64,000 nucleotides of DNA, taken from the NCBI RefSeq assembly GCF_001571325.1, contig NZ_BCTO01000049.1, positions 24,140 to 88,139 of the forward strand, given 5' to 3'. The translations under genes and the position numbers were made by a program. A model generated the notes under the pieces. The model worked only from the letters and a program-made list of their open reading frames with translations, had not been told where the DNA came from and searched no databases. Below, piece after piece: positions 24,606 to 33,816 of this stretch. Source of the DNA: Delftia tsuruhatensis NBRC 16741 (GTDB lineage: Bacteria; Pseudomonadota; Gammaproteobacteria; Burkholderiales; Burkholderiaceae_C). The number at the start of each line of letters is the position of its first letter. Positions within the stretch are counted from its first letter, which is position 1.

Positions 24606-26181
24606 GGGCGCCTCCCTTGGTGGCACTCGGGGCGGCGTTCGGGGCGGCAGCACCGTCCCACAGGCCGCTCATCCACTCGCCGATCTGCTGCACGGTGGCA
24701 TCGGCCCGCGCCACGGAGGGCGACAGCCGGCCCTTGGCCACCACATGCAGGCGGTCACATATCTCGAACAATTCGTCCAACTCCTCGCTGAGCACCAGCA
24801 CGGCGCAGCCCTCGTCGCGCAATTGCAGGATGGCGCCGCGTATCTGCGCGGCCGCCCCCACGTCCACCCCCCAGGTGGGCTGGGAGATGATGAGCAGCGC
24901 GGGCCTGGCATCGATCTCGCGGCCCACGATGAATTTCTGCAGGTTGCCGCCCGACAGCGACTGCGCCGCCGCGTTGGGGCCGCCGGCCTTGACGTTGAAG
25001 CGCGCAATGATGGCGCGCGCCTGCTCCTGCAGCTGGCCCATGCGAATCCAGCCGCCTTTGCCCAGCGCGGTCTTGCGCGTCAGCAGCAGGTTGTGCGCCA
25101 GGCCCATGCTGGGCACGGCACCGCGGCCAAGACGCTCCTCCGGCACGAAGTGCAGGCCCAGCGCACGGCGCCGGCCGGGGCCCAGGCGCCCCGCCTCCCG
25201 GCCGGCAATCTGCACCATTTCGGGCGCTGCGCGCGTGTCCTCGCCGGACAGCGCATACAGCAATTCCTTCTGGCCATTGCCCGAGACACCGGCGATGCCC
25301 ACGACTTCGCCCGCGCGCACATCGAGCTGTATGCCATGCAGGTCCACGCCGAAGGGCTCCGAGCGCGGCAGCGCCAGGCCCTGCACGCGCAGCACGCTGG
25401 CGCCGACCTGGGATTCGCGGTGCGTGAGCTCGGGCGGCTCCGAGCCGATCATCAGCCGCGACAGCGAGGCATTGCTCTCCACGGCCGGATTGCACACGCC
25501 CGTCACCTGCCCGCCGCGCAGCACGGTACAGGCCGTGCACAGCGAGCGGATCTCGTGCAGCTTGTGGCTGATGTAGAGGATGGAGCAGCCCTCGGACGCC
25601 AGGCGGCGCAGCACCACGAAGAGCTTCTCCACCGCCTGCGGCGTGAGCACCGAGGTGGGCTCGTCAAGAATGAGCACGCGCGGGTGCGTGAGCAGGGCGC
25701 GGATGATTTCCACGCGCTGCATCTCGCCCACGCTCAGCGTGTGCACGGGGCGGTGGGGATCGACCTCCAGCCCGTAGTCATGCGCCGTGGACTCGATGCG
25801 CTGCACCACCTCGGCCAGCGGCAGGCTCTTGTCCAGGCCCAGCCAGACGTTCTCGGCCACGGACAGCGTGTCGAACAGGCTGAAATGCTGGAACACCATG
25901 GCGATGCCCAGCTGGCGCGCCTCCTGCGGGTTGCGGATGTGAACCGGCTTGCCATCGACCTCGATGCGGCCCTCGTCGGGCTTGACGGCGCCGTAGATGA
26001 TCTTCATCAGCGTGGACTTGCCGGCGCCGTTCTCGCCCAGGATGGCATGCACTTCGCCGGCGCCCACGGTCAGCGAGATGCCGTTGTTGGCCACCACCGC
26101 CGGATAGCGCTTGGTGATGCCTGTCAGCTGAAGCCGCGGCGGCGCTGCTGCTGGCAGGGGGACTGTATCGGGGGGATTCAT
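24592..26181 (-). CDS. ABC transporter ATPase, duplicated domain, BMP/nucleoside type
   Basis: The 529-residue protein has two fused ATP-binding domains. The first is canonical: Walker A GENGAGKST at residues 49-57, signature LSVGEMQRVE, Walker B LILDEPT. The second is degenerate, with VSGNGQKE replacing Walker A, signature LSGGNLQKF, and SQPT where a catalytic Glu would be expected. That layout is normal for NupO/RbsA-type importers. It is the first gene of the purine importer operon. Confidence 0.94.
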   Translation of the reverse strand: MNPPDTVPLPAAAPPRLQLTGITKRYPAVVANNGISLTVGAGEVHAILGENGAGKSTLMKIIYGAVKPDEGRIEVDGKPVHIRNPQEARQLGIAMVFQHFSLFDTLSVAENVWLGLDKSLPLAEVVQRIESTAHDYGLEVDPHRPVHTLSVGEMQRVEIIRALLTHPRVLILDEPTSVLTPQAVEKLFVVLRRLASEGCSILYISHKLHEIRSLCTACTVLRGGQVTGVCNPAVESNASLSRLMIGSEPPELTHRESQVGASVLRVQGLALPRSEPFGVDLHGIQLDVRAGEVVGIAGVSGNGQKELLYALSGEDTRAAPEMVQIAGREAGRLGPGRRRALGLHFVPEERLGRGAVPSMGLAHNLLLTRKTALGKGGWIRMGQLQEQARAIIARFNVKAGGPNAAAQSLSGGNLQKFIVGREIDARPALLIISQPTWGVDVGAAAQIRGAILQLRDEGCAVLVLSEELDELFEICDRLHVVAKGRLSPSVARADATVQQIGEWMSGLWDGAAAPNAAPSATKGGAHVQA

Positions 26182-26301
26182 GGCTGGGATTGTCTTTCAA
26201 TTTCTGCAACAAACTGGAACACAAGTCCTTGAAACCGCGTCGGCGGCCCTCATATCGGCCATCACTTTGTTCACCCAAAAGGCGGTTCCTGTCGCCGTCG
26301 C

Positions 26302-27234
26302 CTAGCGGGCACGGGACATCAGCGCCACCTGCCGCACGGCGTCGCGCAGCCAGCGCGTGGACGCGCCCATGTGCGTGCGGGCATGCCACAGCTGGTAGTA
26401 CACCAGCGGCGCAAACTCCACCGGGCAAGGCAGGATCACCAGGGGCAGGCGCTGGCTGAAGCGCTCGCAGAACAGCCGCCCCGTGGTCAGCACCAGCAAG
26501 CTGGTGGCCACGATGTCGGGAATCAGGCTGAAATGCGCGCAGCGCGCCGCCACCTGGCGCTGCAGGCCCATGCGGGAGAGCTGGTCGTCGATCACGCCGC
26601 GCGCGCCCGGGTAGGTGGGCGTGGGCGCGATGTGCTCGGCCTCCAGCCACTGGGCCACGTCCCAGCCGCGGCGCACGGCCGGGTGCTGGGGGCTGACCAG
26701 GCAGACCACCTCGTCCTCGAACAGGCTGGCCATGTGCAGGCCCTGCGGCGGCTCGGGCCAGTTGCCGATCACCACGTCCACATCGCCCTGGGCCAGTTGC
26801 ACCTCGTAGTGCGCGTCGCCGTTGAGGGCCAGGATGTCCACGGGGCAGCCGGGCGCCTCGGTCTTGAGATGGGCCACCAGGCGCGGCAGGAACAGCGGGT
26901 CCAGGTAGTCGCTGGCGGCGATGCGGAAGGTGCGCGTGGAGGTGCGGGGATCGAAATGCCGTGCATCGCTGAACAGGCCTTCGGCCGCGCGCAGGATGTC
27001 GGCCGCCGGCTGCACCATGCGCAGCCCGGCCTCGGTGGGCTGCATGTGCGCGCCCGAGCGCACCAGCAGCGAATCGCCGGCCAGGTCGCGCAGGCGCTTG
27101 AGCGCGGCGGACACCGCCGGCTGGTGCATGCCCAGGCGCAATGCGGCACGCGAGACGCTGCGCTCGGTCAGCACCGTGTGCAGCACCCGTATCAGGTGCA
27201 GATCAATCTTGTCGAACAGGGCCTGGTCGCGCAT
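26302..27234 (-). CDS. LysR-family transcriptional regulator upstream of the purine importer
   Basis: The 310-residue regulator has an N-terminal winged HTH (VSRAALRLGMHQPAVSAALKRLRDL) and a periplasmic-binding-like effector domain of the NodD/NahR-like subgroup. I chose the ATG at 27234 over a TTG at 27246. It lies 120 bp upstream of the ATPase gene in the same direction, so it may control the importer or be co-transcribed with it. The effector is unknown; a purine metabolite is plausible. Confidence 0.88.
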   Translation of the reverse strand: MRDQALFDKIDLHLIRVLHTVLTERSVSRAALRLGMHQPAVSAALKRLRDLAGDSLLVRSGAHMQPTEAGLRMVQPAADILRAAEGLFSDARHFDPRTSTRTFRIAASDYLDPLFLPRLVAHLKTEAPGCPVDILALNGDAHYEVQLAQGDVDVVIGNWPEPPQGLHMASLFEDEVVCLVSPQHPAVRRGWDVAQWLEAEHIAPTPTYPGARGVIDDQLSRMGLQRQVAARCAHFSLIPDIVATSLLVLTTGRLFCERFSQRLPLVILPCPVEFAPLVYYQLWHARTHMGASTRWLRDAVRQVALMSRAR

Positions 27235-27510
27235 GTAGCGAAGCAATCAGCGAAAAAAAGAGCGGTCGCGCCGGGGACGCGCCGCAGGTCATGGGGAGCC
27301 CGCAGCGTAACCCAGCCATGACCCCCGCCAGCTAGATACAAGCACCAAGAATGCCCTGGGCAGGGGCGGTTAAACACTTGTGCACGCAGCACATGCAATA
27401 TGCGAGCCAGTCGCCGGCAAACCATTGTCCAAACCTATACAGACTTCCAGGCTGTTAGCGTGATTCAATGAAATCGCTTCAAAAGGAAGTGGATTGCAGG
27501 AGACAAGACG

Positions 27511-29835
27511 ATGAAACAGCCAACCCCTTTTTCGGGCATGGTGGCCGCAGCCACGCTCGCCAGTGTGCTGACCGCCTGCGGCGGCAGCGGTGATTCAGGC
27601 CTGGGTGTCATCGAGATACGCAGCCTGTCCAACCGGGCCGACATGATCAGCGACGGCAATGCCTATATTGAAATTGTGCTGCCCAAGGGCAGCCCGCCCG
27701 GTGCGCTGAAGGTGGCGCTCAATGGCACGGATGTCACCGCCCGGTTCGCCCAGCGCGCCAATGGCCGCATTCTGGGCCGGGTCGAGGGATTGAGGGTGGG
27801 CGCCAACACCCTCACCGCCACGGCGGCCGGCAGCGCGAGGGCACGGCTGGACATCACCAACCATGGCCGGGGCGATCCCATCTTCGCCGGGCCGCAGACC
27901 GCGCCGTGGATCTGCGCCACGCGCAATGGCGCGCAAGCCACCGTTTCGGTGCCCGGCACGGCACTTTCGGCGACCGTGACCACGCGCGTCAGCGGTCTCG
28001 ATACCGATCCGGTGGATGTCCAGTGCAATACCAGGACCCAGTACACCTACTACTACATGCCCAAGGCCAGGCAAGGCAGCGCCTGCACGATGGGTCCGGC
28101 AGGCGCCACGCCCTGCCATGTGGCCTACGACCCATCGCAGCGCCCGGCCGACAGCGAGATCGCCGACTTCACCAACGACCGCGGAGATACGGTCAAGCAC
28201 CTGCTGCGCATGGAAACTGGCGTCATGGGCCGCGGCACCTACCAGATCCTGGCCTACCATGACCCCGCGCTTGCCTGGACGCCCTGGGAGCCGCAAAAGG
28301 GATGGAACGGCAAGGTGCTGTGGCGATTCGGCGCAGCCGCTTCCGGCAATCGCTTCCAGGAGCCGGCGGTCAACCTCCTCGACCAGTTCAGCGGCAGCCT
28401 GCCGTTCGACCCCAACGCGCTCGCGGCAGGCCACATGGTCGTGAAAGCCATGCTGACCAACCACCTGCACAACAACAACGAGTTGCTGGCCGCCGAGAAC
28501 ATGATGCGCATCAAGGAGCACCTGATCGAGAACTACGGCGAAGTGCGCTACACCATGGGCGACGGCGACTCGGGTGGCTCCATGATGCAGACAGTGATCG
28601 CCTCCGCCATGCCGGGTCTGCTGCAGGGCATACAGACGGGGCTGAGCTATCCCGATGCGGTGTCCACCTGGATGGAAACACGCGACTGCGGCCTGCTGTC
28701 CAACTACTACAGGACGGCCGCAGGACAGGCACTGAGCGACACCGCGAAGGCCGCCATCAATGGCCATCCGGCCAGCTACTGCGACAAATGGGTAGGGAGC
28801 TTCATCGCCCCCCAGAACCCCCGGCTGCCCGACAACTGCGGCGTGGGCTTTCCCGCCTCCATCGTCTACGACCCGCGCACACGCGGCCAGGGCGTGCGCT
28901 GCTCGATCCACGACATGCTGGTCCCGGTGTTCGGGACGTTCAAGGACACCGACGGCCACACCAAGCCGCAGCTGCCGTATGACAACACGGGCCTGCAGTA
29001 CGGACTCAAGGCACTGCAGTCGGGCGCCATCGACGCGGAGGCTTTCGTGCAGCTCAACGAAGGCATCGGCAGCTACACCAACGACATGGACTGGACCGGC
29101 GGCACTGCGTCCAGGCCGGCAGCCCGCGAGCGGGCCGTGGCCAGCCTGCTGCCCAGGCTCTACAGCAGTGGCCTCACCAGCAACGGCAGGAACCTGTCCC
29201 AGGTGGCCATCATCGACCTGCGGCCCGAGGGCGGCAGCGACATCCACATGACCTGGCGCAGCCTGCAGCAACGCGCACGGCTGGATGCCGCCAACGGCCA
29301 CCATGACAACCACGTGATCCGCGCCAGCAAGGGCATGGTCCCGCTGCTGATCGCCCCTGCCATGCGACGCGAGGCCTTTGTCATGATGGACCGCTGGCTG
29401 ACCGCCGTGGAGCGCGACACCACCGGCGCGGCGCTGGCACAGAAAGTGGTGCGCAACAGGCCTTCGGATGTCAGGGATGGATGCATCGCCGCAACGGGAG
29501 CCGCCCCTTCGGATCTCGACAAAGTCCTGGCCCTGGACGACCCAGCCTGTCCCCTCAAGCCGACCCTGTCGCCACGCCAGGTGGCCGGAGGTCCGCTCGC
29601 GGAGGACATCTACCAGTGCCAGCTCAAGCCCCTTTCGTTCACCAGCCCGGAGTACGCCGGCATCACCTTCAGCCCGGCCCAGCAAAAGCGCCTTGCCGCA
29701 GTGTTTGCGGCAGGAGTGTGCGACTGGAGCCAGGCCGGAACGGGCCAGAGCCAGGAGGCGGCCTTCCTGACCGATTTCAGTGCCGGCCCGGCGGGCACCA
29801 AGGCCGGGCCTGCGCCGGTCTCGCGCAACGATTGA
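27511..29835 (+). CDS. DUF6351-like secreted lipoprotein, probable alpha/beta hydrolase
   Basis: The 774-residue lipoprotein has a lipobox ending LTAC (Cys23) and a Gly/Ser linker. A beta-rich N-terminal domain (about 30-120) is followed by a large domain with a nucleophile-elbow-like GDGDSGGSM (Ser354) and many cysteines likely paired in disulfides. The overall plan resembles DUF6351/tannase-like esterases of Burkholderiales. Substrate is unknown. AGGAGA lies before the ATG. The 27235-27510 region upstream shows no gene. It is followed by a Crp-type regulator in the same direction. Confidence 0.6.
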   Translation: MKQPTPFSGMVAAATLASVLTACGGSGDSGLGVIEIRSLSNRADMISDGNAYIEIVLPKGSPPGALKVALNGTDVTARFAQRANGRILGRVEGLRVGANTLTATAAGSARARLDITNHGRGDPIFAGPQTAPWICATRNGAQATVSVPGTALSATVTTRVSGLDTDPVDVQCNTRTQYTYYYMPKARQGSACTMGPAGATPCHVAYDPSQRPADSEIADFTNDRGDTVKHLLRMETGVMGRGTYQILAYHDPALAWTPWEPQKGWNGKVLWRFGAAASGNRFQEPAVNLLDQFSGSLPFDPNALAAGHMVVKAMLTNHLHNNNELLAAENMMRIKEHLIENYGEVRYTMGDGDSGGSMMQTVIASAMPGLLQGIQTGLSYPDAVSTWMETRDCGLLSNYYRTAAGQALSDTAKAAINGHPASYCDKWVGSFIAPQNPRLPDNCGVGFPASIVYDPRTRGQGVRCSIHDMLVPVFGTFKDTDGHTKPQLPYDNTGLQYGLKALQSGAIDAEAFVQLNEGIGSYTNDMDWTGGTASRPAARERAVASLLPRLYSSGLTSNGRNLSQVAIIDLRPEGGSDIHMTWRSLQQRARLDAANGHHDNHVIRASKGMVPLLIAPAMRREAFVMMDRWLTAVERDTTGAALAQKVVRNRPSDVRDGCIAATGAAPSDLDKVLALDDPACPLKPTLSPRQVAGGPLAEDIYQCQLKPLSFTSPEYAGITFSPAQQKRLAAVFAAGVCDWSQAGTGQSQEAAFLTDFSAGPAGTKAGPAPVSRND

Positions 29836-29949
29836 GCTGCACCCTGCGCGAAGTCCCGCAGGGGTCCGGGGGCCGGTGATCAGGGTTTGCAGCGTGCCAA
29901 TCCATGCAATGAAGCAGCAGACTTTCATTGAAGATTTGCATCAAGCACC

Positions 29950-30642
29950 ATGCAGCCGCCCACGATCAACGCCGTCCTCAAGTCCGCGCCCTTTGCGCCC
30001 CACCTGAGCAGGGCCCACCTGCTCAGGTTGCGGCGGGAGGTGCTGTTGCGGCACATACCGGCCGGCGCCCCGCTTTGCCACAAGACGCACCGGGCCGGCC
30101 ACTGGGCCGGCATCGTCCAGGGAGCGGTCAAGATCCATGCGCTGTCGCCTACCGGGCGCAGCACCACGCTGGCCACCTTTACCCCGGGTTGCTGGTTCGG
30201 CGAGGGCACACTGCTCAAGCACGAATGCTGGCCGTTCGACGCGACGGCGATCGAGGATACGCTGGTGGCACTGATGCCGGCCAGCACCTTTCACTGGCTG
30301 CTGGAGCGCAGCCTCGGCTTCAACCGCTTCCTGCTGGACCAGCTCAATGCGCGCCTGGGCCAGTTCATCGGCCGCTGCGAGCATGCGCGGCTGCACCATT
30401 CCAGCCGCCATGTGGCGCACTGCATCTCGGAGCTGACCGATTCGAGGCTGTATCCGGACACCGGCAACCGGCACCTGGGCATGTCGCAGGAGGAGTTGGC
30501 CAGCCTGGCCGGCGTGTCGCGCCAGATCGTCAATCGCACCCTGGGAGAGCTGGAGGACATCGGAGCGGTCCGCGTCTCCTATGGGGCATTGACCCTGATC
30601 GATCCCGAGGGACTGCGGCGCTTCAGCGAATCCTTCGAATGA
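29950..30642 (+). CDS. Crp/Fnr-family regulator
   Basis: The 230-residue protein has an N-terminal cyclic-nucleotide-binding fold (GIVQGAVKIHALSPTGRSTTLATFTPGCWFGEGTLL) and a C-terminal winged HTH (MSQEELASLAGVSRQIVNRTLGELEDIGAV). No FNR-type N-terminal four-cysteine cluster is present, so it is not an oxygen-sensing iron-sulfur FNR. It lies 114 bp after the DUF6351-like gene and may control it. It converges on the GGDEF gene, 16 bp away. Confidence 0.88.
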   Translation: MQPPTINAVLKSAPFAPHLSRAHLLRLRREVLLRHIPAGAPLCHKTHRAGHWAGIVQGAVKIHALSPTGRSTTLATFTPGCWFGEGTLLKHECWPFDATAIEDTLVALMPASTFHWLLERSLGFNRFLLDQLNARLGQFIGRCEHARLHHSSRHVAHCISELTDSRLYPDTGNRHLGMSQEELASLAGVSRQIVNRTLGELEDIGAVRVSYGALTLIDPEGLRRFSESFE

Positions 30643-30658
30643 GGCGCGGCCCCGGCGC

Positions 30659-32920
30659 TCATGCGGCCTCCAGCACCTCGACGCGGTTGCGGCCCTTGCG
30701 CTTGGCCGCATAGCAGGCCATGTCGGCCGAGCGCAGCGCGCTGCTGACCGTGTGCTGGCGGGCATCGAGCACCACCATGCCGACGCTGGCGCCCATCAGG
30801 TAGCGCTGGCCCTCGTGCGCGCCTTCCCAGTCCTGCACGGCCATGCACAGGCTCTGCGCCAGCAGCATGCCCTGCTCGGCCGGGACGCCGGCCAGCAGCA
30901 CGGCGAACTCGTCGCCGCCCAGGCGCGCCACCCAGCCCAAGGGCCGCACCACGCTGTCGATCAGCCGGGCCATGTGGCACAGCACCTCGTCGCCGGCCGC
31001 ATGGCCTCCCTGCTGGTTGACGTGGGCGAAGTGGTCCAGGTCCAGGAACAGGATTACGCCATGGTGCGGCATGGGAGAAATGGCGACTTCGACCGCGGCC
31101 GTGGCCACGGCAGCAACCTCGGCGTCGGCTTGCGAGGAGGAGGCCTCTTCCTGCAGCGCCTCGGCGGGCAGGCGCTGGGCGGCGCTGCATTCCTGCAGCC
31201 ATTCATGCAGGCGCATGGCAAAGGCCTCGCGGTTGGGCAGCAGGGTCAGCGGATCGTGCATGGCCTTCCAGCCCGGCTGCTCGCGCACCAGACGCTGCAT
31301 GGTCACGTCCTCGACCACCCAGACCAGGGTGGGATCGGCCGGCACCACGGCGCGTGGCTCCAGGCCGCGCTGCAGGCGCTGCAGGCTCTGGCCGTGCAGG
31401 CGCACCCAGATGGGGCGGCCGTCCTTGCGGACAAAGCACTGCTCGCTGTCGAACTGGCCGTACATGTCCAGGTCCTTGCGCACACGCTCCAGCAACTGGG
31501 CGTGCGCAGCGTCGGAGGCGCACAGCTGGCGTATCGCCTGCCCCTGCAGTTCGCGCGGCGGATATCCCAGCATGCGCGCGGCCTGCAGGCCCACCAGCTC
31601 CAGATGCGCCGCGTGCGTGACCACCAGGCCCACGGGCGCGTAGTCCATCAGCGTTTGCAGCTGCAGTTGCAGCCGGCCGACCTCGTGGGCCTGGTCCTGG
31701 CCCATCTGGCCCAGGCGGTGCAGGGCCTGCCACAGCGTGGAGGCCTCTCCCCAGGCATGGGTCCAGGGCATGCGCCAGCCGCCTTCCTCGGCATGGCCTG
31801 GCGCAGGCTCCGGCGCGGGATCGGGCTCTTCGGCCATCAGCCGCCCCTGGCTCGCCAGCCATTGGCGTGCACTGCGATGCAAGGCGGCCATGGGTTCGGT
31901 GACCAGGATCAGCAGCAGCACCAGCAGCGCTGTGACCCCCGCGACGGCTGCCAGCAGCCACCAGAGCACGCGCGGCGCCAGGCTGGGCGCAATGGCTTCC
32001 TCGGGGGTGATCCTGACCACCAGCCACTGCGGCAGCGGCATGCCGGCCGTCGTCACCAGGTAGCCGGCGCGACGCTGGGTATCGGGGCCCACCTGCAGGC
32101 CGCCGGCGGAAGGGTCCTGCAACCAGTCCGCGCCCAGGCCGGGCTCGGCCTCGGCGCGCGCCGTCCAGCGCGCGGGATCGGAGTGGGCCAGGATCTGCCC
32201 GTCGCGCTGCATGACCAGCAGCCGCCCTGCGGAGCGCGAAGGGTCGATGCCGGGCGGCAGCAGCGCCTGGCCGGACATGCGCACGCCCGCCGAAAGCACG
32301 CCGCTGACCGTGCCGTTGCCGGCGCGCAGCGGCACGGCGTACAGCAACTCCATCATTGCGGGATCGGCCCCCTTGCGGACCATGGTGGAGACCACGGGCT
32401 TGCCATCGGCCAGGCTGCGCCGCATCACGTCGCGCACGCCTTCGTCCAGATCGACCAGGGGTTCGGAGCGGCCGCCGCGCAGGCTCAATTGCAGTTGCCC
32501 ACGCGCATCGGCCAGCTGCAATGTGTCGAACAGCCGCACGGATGCGTCTCCGCGCAGCATCTCGCCCATCAGGCGGCTGGGGTCGCCGCCCTGGTCGGCC
32601 ATGCCCTGGGCCAGCACCCACAGCAGGCGCTGCTGCTGCTCCAGCCGCGAGGCCAGCATGCGCGCCACGGTATCGACCTCGTCGGCCTGCCGGGCCATGG
32701 CGCGCTCCAGCGTCTGCTGGCGCATGCTGTGCGATACCCACCAGGCACTGCCCAGGCCCACCACAAGCACGGCCGCCGCGGCCAGCGCCAGCACCGTGCA
32801 GCGCATGGCACCCCAGCCTGTGGACGCGCGCGGCCACGAGGGCGAGTCCGGCTCCTGCGGAGCATCCTGGGATGCCAGCAGCGCCTGGAAAAAGGGGGAT
32901 CGACGGGCGTCCAGTGACAT
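30659..32920 (-). CDS. Membrane-bound diguanylate cyclase (sensor-PAS-GGDEF)
   Basis: The 753-residue protein has two membrane helices enclosing a periplasmic sensor region (about residues 60-310, Cache-like). A cytoplasmic PAS domain follows (about 430-560, PVGLVVTHAAHLELVGLQAARMLG), then a GGDEF domain with an intact active-site GGDEF at 668-672. An inhibitory RxxD is not visible five residues upstream. It should make cyclic di-GMP in response to an outside signal. I used the ATG at 32920 (MSLDARRSPFF). Confidence 0.88.
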   Translation of the reverse strand: MSLDARRSPFFQALLASQDAPQEPDSPSWPRASTGWGAMRCTVLALAAAAVLVVGLGSAWWVSHSMRQQTLERAMARQADEVDTVARMLASRLEQQQRLLWVLAQGMADQGGDPSRLMGEMLRGDASVRLFDTLQLADARGQLQLSLRGGRSEPLVDLDEGVRDVMRRSLADGKPVVSTMVRKGADPAMMELLYAVPLRAGNGTVSGVLSAGVRMSGQALLPPGIDPSRSAGRLLVMQRDGQILAHSDPARWTARAEAEPGLGADWLQDPSAGGLQVGPDTQRRAGYLVTTAGMPLPQWLVVRITPEEAIAPSLAPRVLWWLLAAVAGVTALLVLLLILVTEPMAALHRSARQWLASQGRLMAEEPDPAPEPAPGHAEEGGWRMPWTHAWGEASTLWQALHRLGQMGQDQAHEVGRLQLQLQTLMDYAPVGLVVTHAAHLELVGLQAARMLGYPPRELQGQAIRQLCASDAAHAQLLERVRKDLDMYGQFDSEQCFVRKDGRPIWVRLHGQSLQRLQRGLEPRAVVPADPTLVWVVEDVTMQRLVREQPGWKAMHDPLTLLPNREAFAMRLHEWLQECSAAQRLPAEALQEEASSSQADAEVAAVATAAVEVAISPMPHHGVILFLDLDHFAHVNQQGGHAAGDEVLCHMARLIDSVVRPLGWVARLGGDEFAVLLAGVPAEQGMLLAQSLCMAVQDWEGAHEGQRYLMGASVGMVVLDARQHTVSSALRSADMACYAAKRKGRNRVEVLEAA

Positions 32921-33040
32921 GACGCCCTCAATATATGCAGACCCGAAAGCCGTCCCACTGGGTGGAACCCGCGAACCAGTGGATACCCCGCCCCGCAAGG
33001 CCCGGCGCTTGCAGGCCGGCACCCGTCAGCGGCGTGGGAA

Positions 33041-33676
33041 TCAGCCTACCGCCAGCACCTCGAGCGCCGCAGGCTTGGGCAGATCGATGACATTGCCCCG
33101 GCCCGCGATGAGTCCATGTTCACGCAACTGGCGCAGCACGCGCGAGAAGGTCTCGGGCGCAATGCCGAGCTGGGCGGCGATCAGCCGCTTGCGCAGGTGC
33201 AGCGTCACGCGCAGGCCGCCCGCCTCGTGCGGCATGGCATGGCGCAGCAGCCACTGTGCGCAGCGTGCCTCGGCATCCTTGGACAGGCGGCTCACGGCCA
33301 GCTCGGTCTGGGCGCAGTAGGCCTGGGCCATGTCCTGCAGCAGTTGCTGGGCGGGAGACGGCAGTTGCGAGACGGCCTGCAGGAAGTCGGCCTGGGGCAA
33401 CTGCTGCACGCGGACATCGCTGTCGGCCAGCATGTCCAGGCTGCTGCCGCGCCGCTGCAGCACAAAGGCCGCATCCAGCCAGGCCGGCCCCTCCACCACA
33501 CCCAGCTGGTGGCGCATCTGCCCACCCTGGCCTATGCCCAGGAGCACGCGACCGCGTTCCAGATACATCACCGTATCCGGCGACTGCCGACGCAGCCTGA
33601 GCCAGGTACCCGCGGCCAACACCTGGGCGGAACCCGGCGCGAAGGCGAAAGCTTGCAAGGAAGACAGGGCGAACAT
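33041..33676 (-). CDS. Crp/Fnr-family regulator, Dnr/Fnr-like
   Basis: The 211-residue protein has a cupin-like sensory half and a C-terminal FNR-type HTH (LRKRLIAAQLGIAPETFSRVLRQLREHGLI). The ETFSR recognition helix is that of regulators reading TTGAT-type half-sites. It lacks the FNR cysteine cluster, so a heme/NO sensor (Dnr-like) or other input is possible. A TTGA-type palindrome lies 36 bp upstream. It lies 120 bp upstream of the diguanylate cyclase in the same direction. Confidence 0.85.
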   Translation of the reverse strand: MFALSSLQAFAFAPGSAQVLAAGTWLRLRRQSPDTVMYLERGRVLLGIGQGGQMRHQLGVVEGPAWLDAAFVLQRRGSSLDMLADSDVRVQQLPQADFLQAVSQLPSPAQQLLQDMAQAYCAQTELAVSRLSKDAEARCAQWLLRHAMPHEAGGLRVTLHLRKRLIAAQLGIAPETFSRVLRQLREHGLIAGRGNVIDLPKPAALEVLAVG

Positions 33677-33711
33677 GCACGCAACTTTGCCGGCTTTGCA
33701 GCCGCCGCGTT

Positions 33712-33725
33712 TTGAGCCACGTCAA
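33712..33725. promoter_or_regulatory. FNR-box-like palindrome
   Basis: TTGAGCCACGTCAA differs from TTGAT-N4-ATCAA by one base in each half. It lies 36 bp upstream of the Fnr-type gene and about 90 bp upstream of the divergent EAL/GGDEF gene, so it could serve autoregulation or both genes. Confidence 0.4.
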
Positions 33726-33816
33726 TCGGCCGCCAGCACGCACGCCGACAGGCGGCATACTTGTCACAAATATGTCACCAATGAAACGTAATGTATCCAA
33801 CTGAAAAGTTGAGCCC

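Noticed and set aside
27595..29928. 777-codon minus-strand open frame opposite the DUF6351-like gene
   Set aside because: The plus-strand frame has a lipobox, a ribosome-binding site and a hydrolase-like motif; the antisense frame has none.
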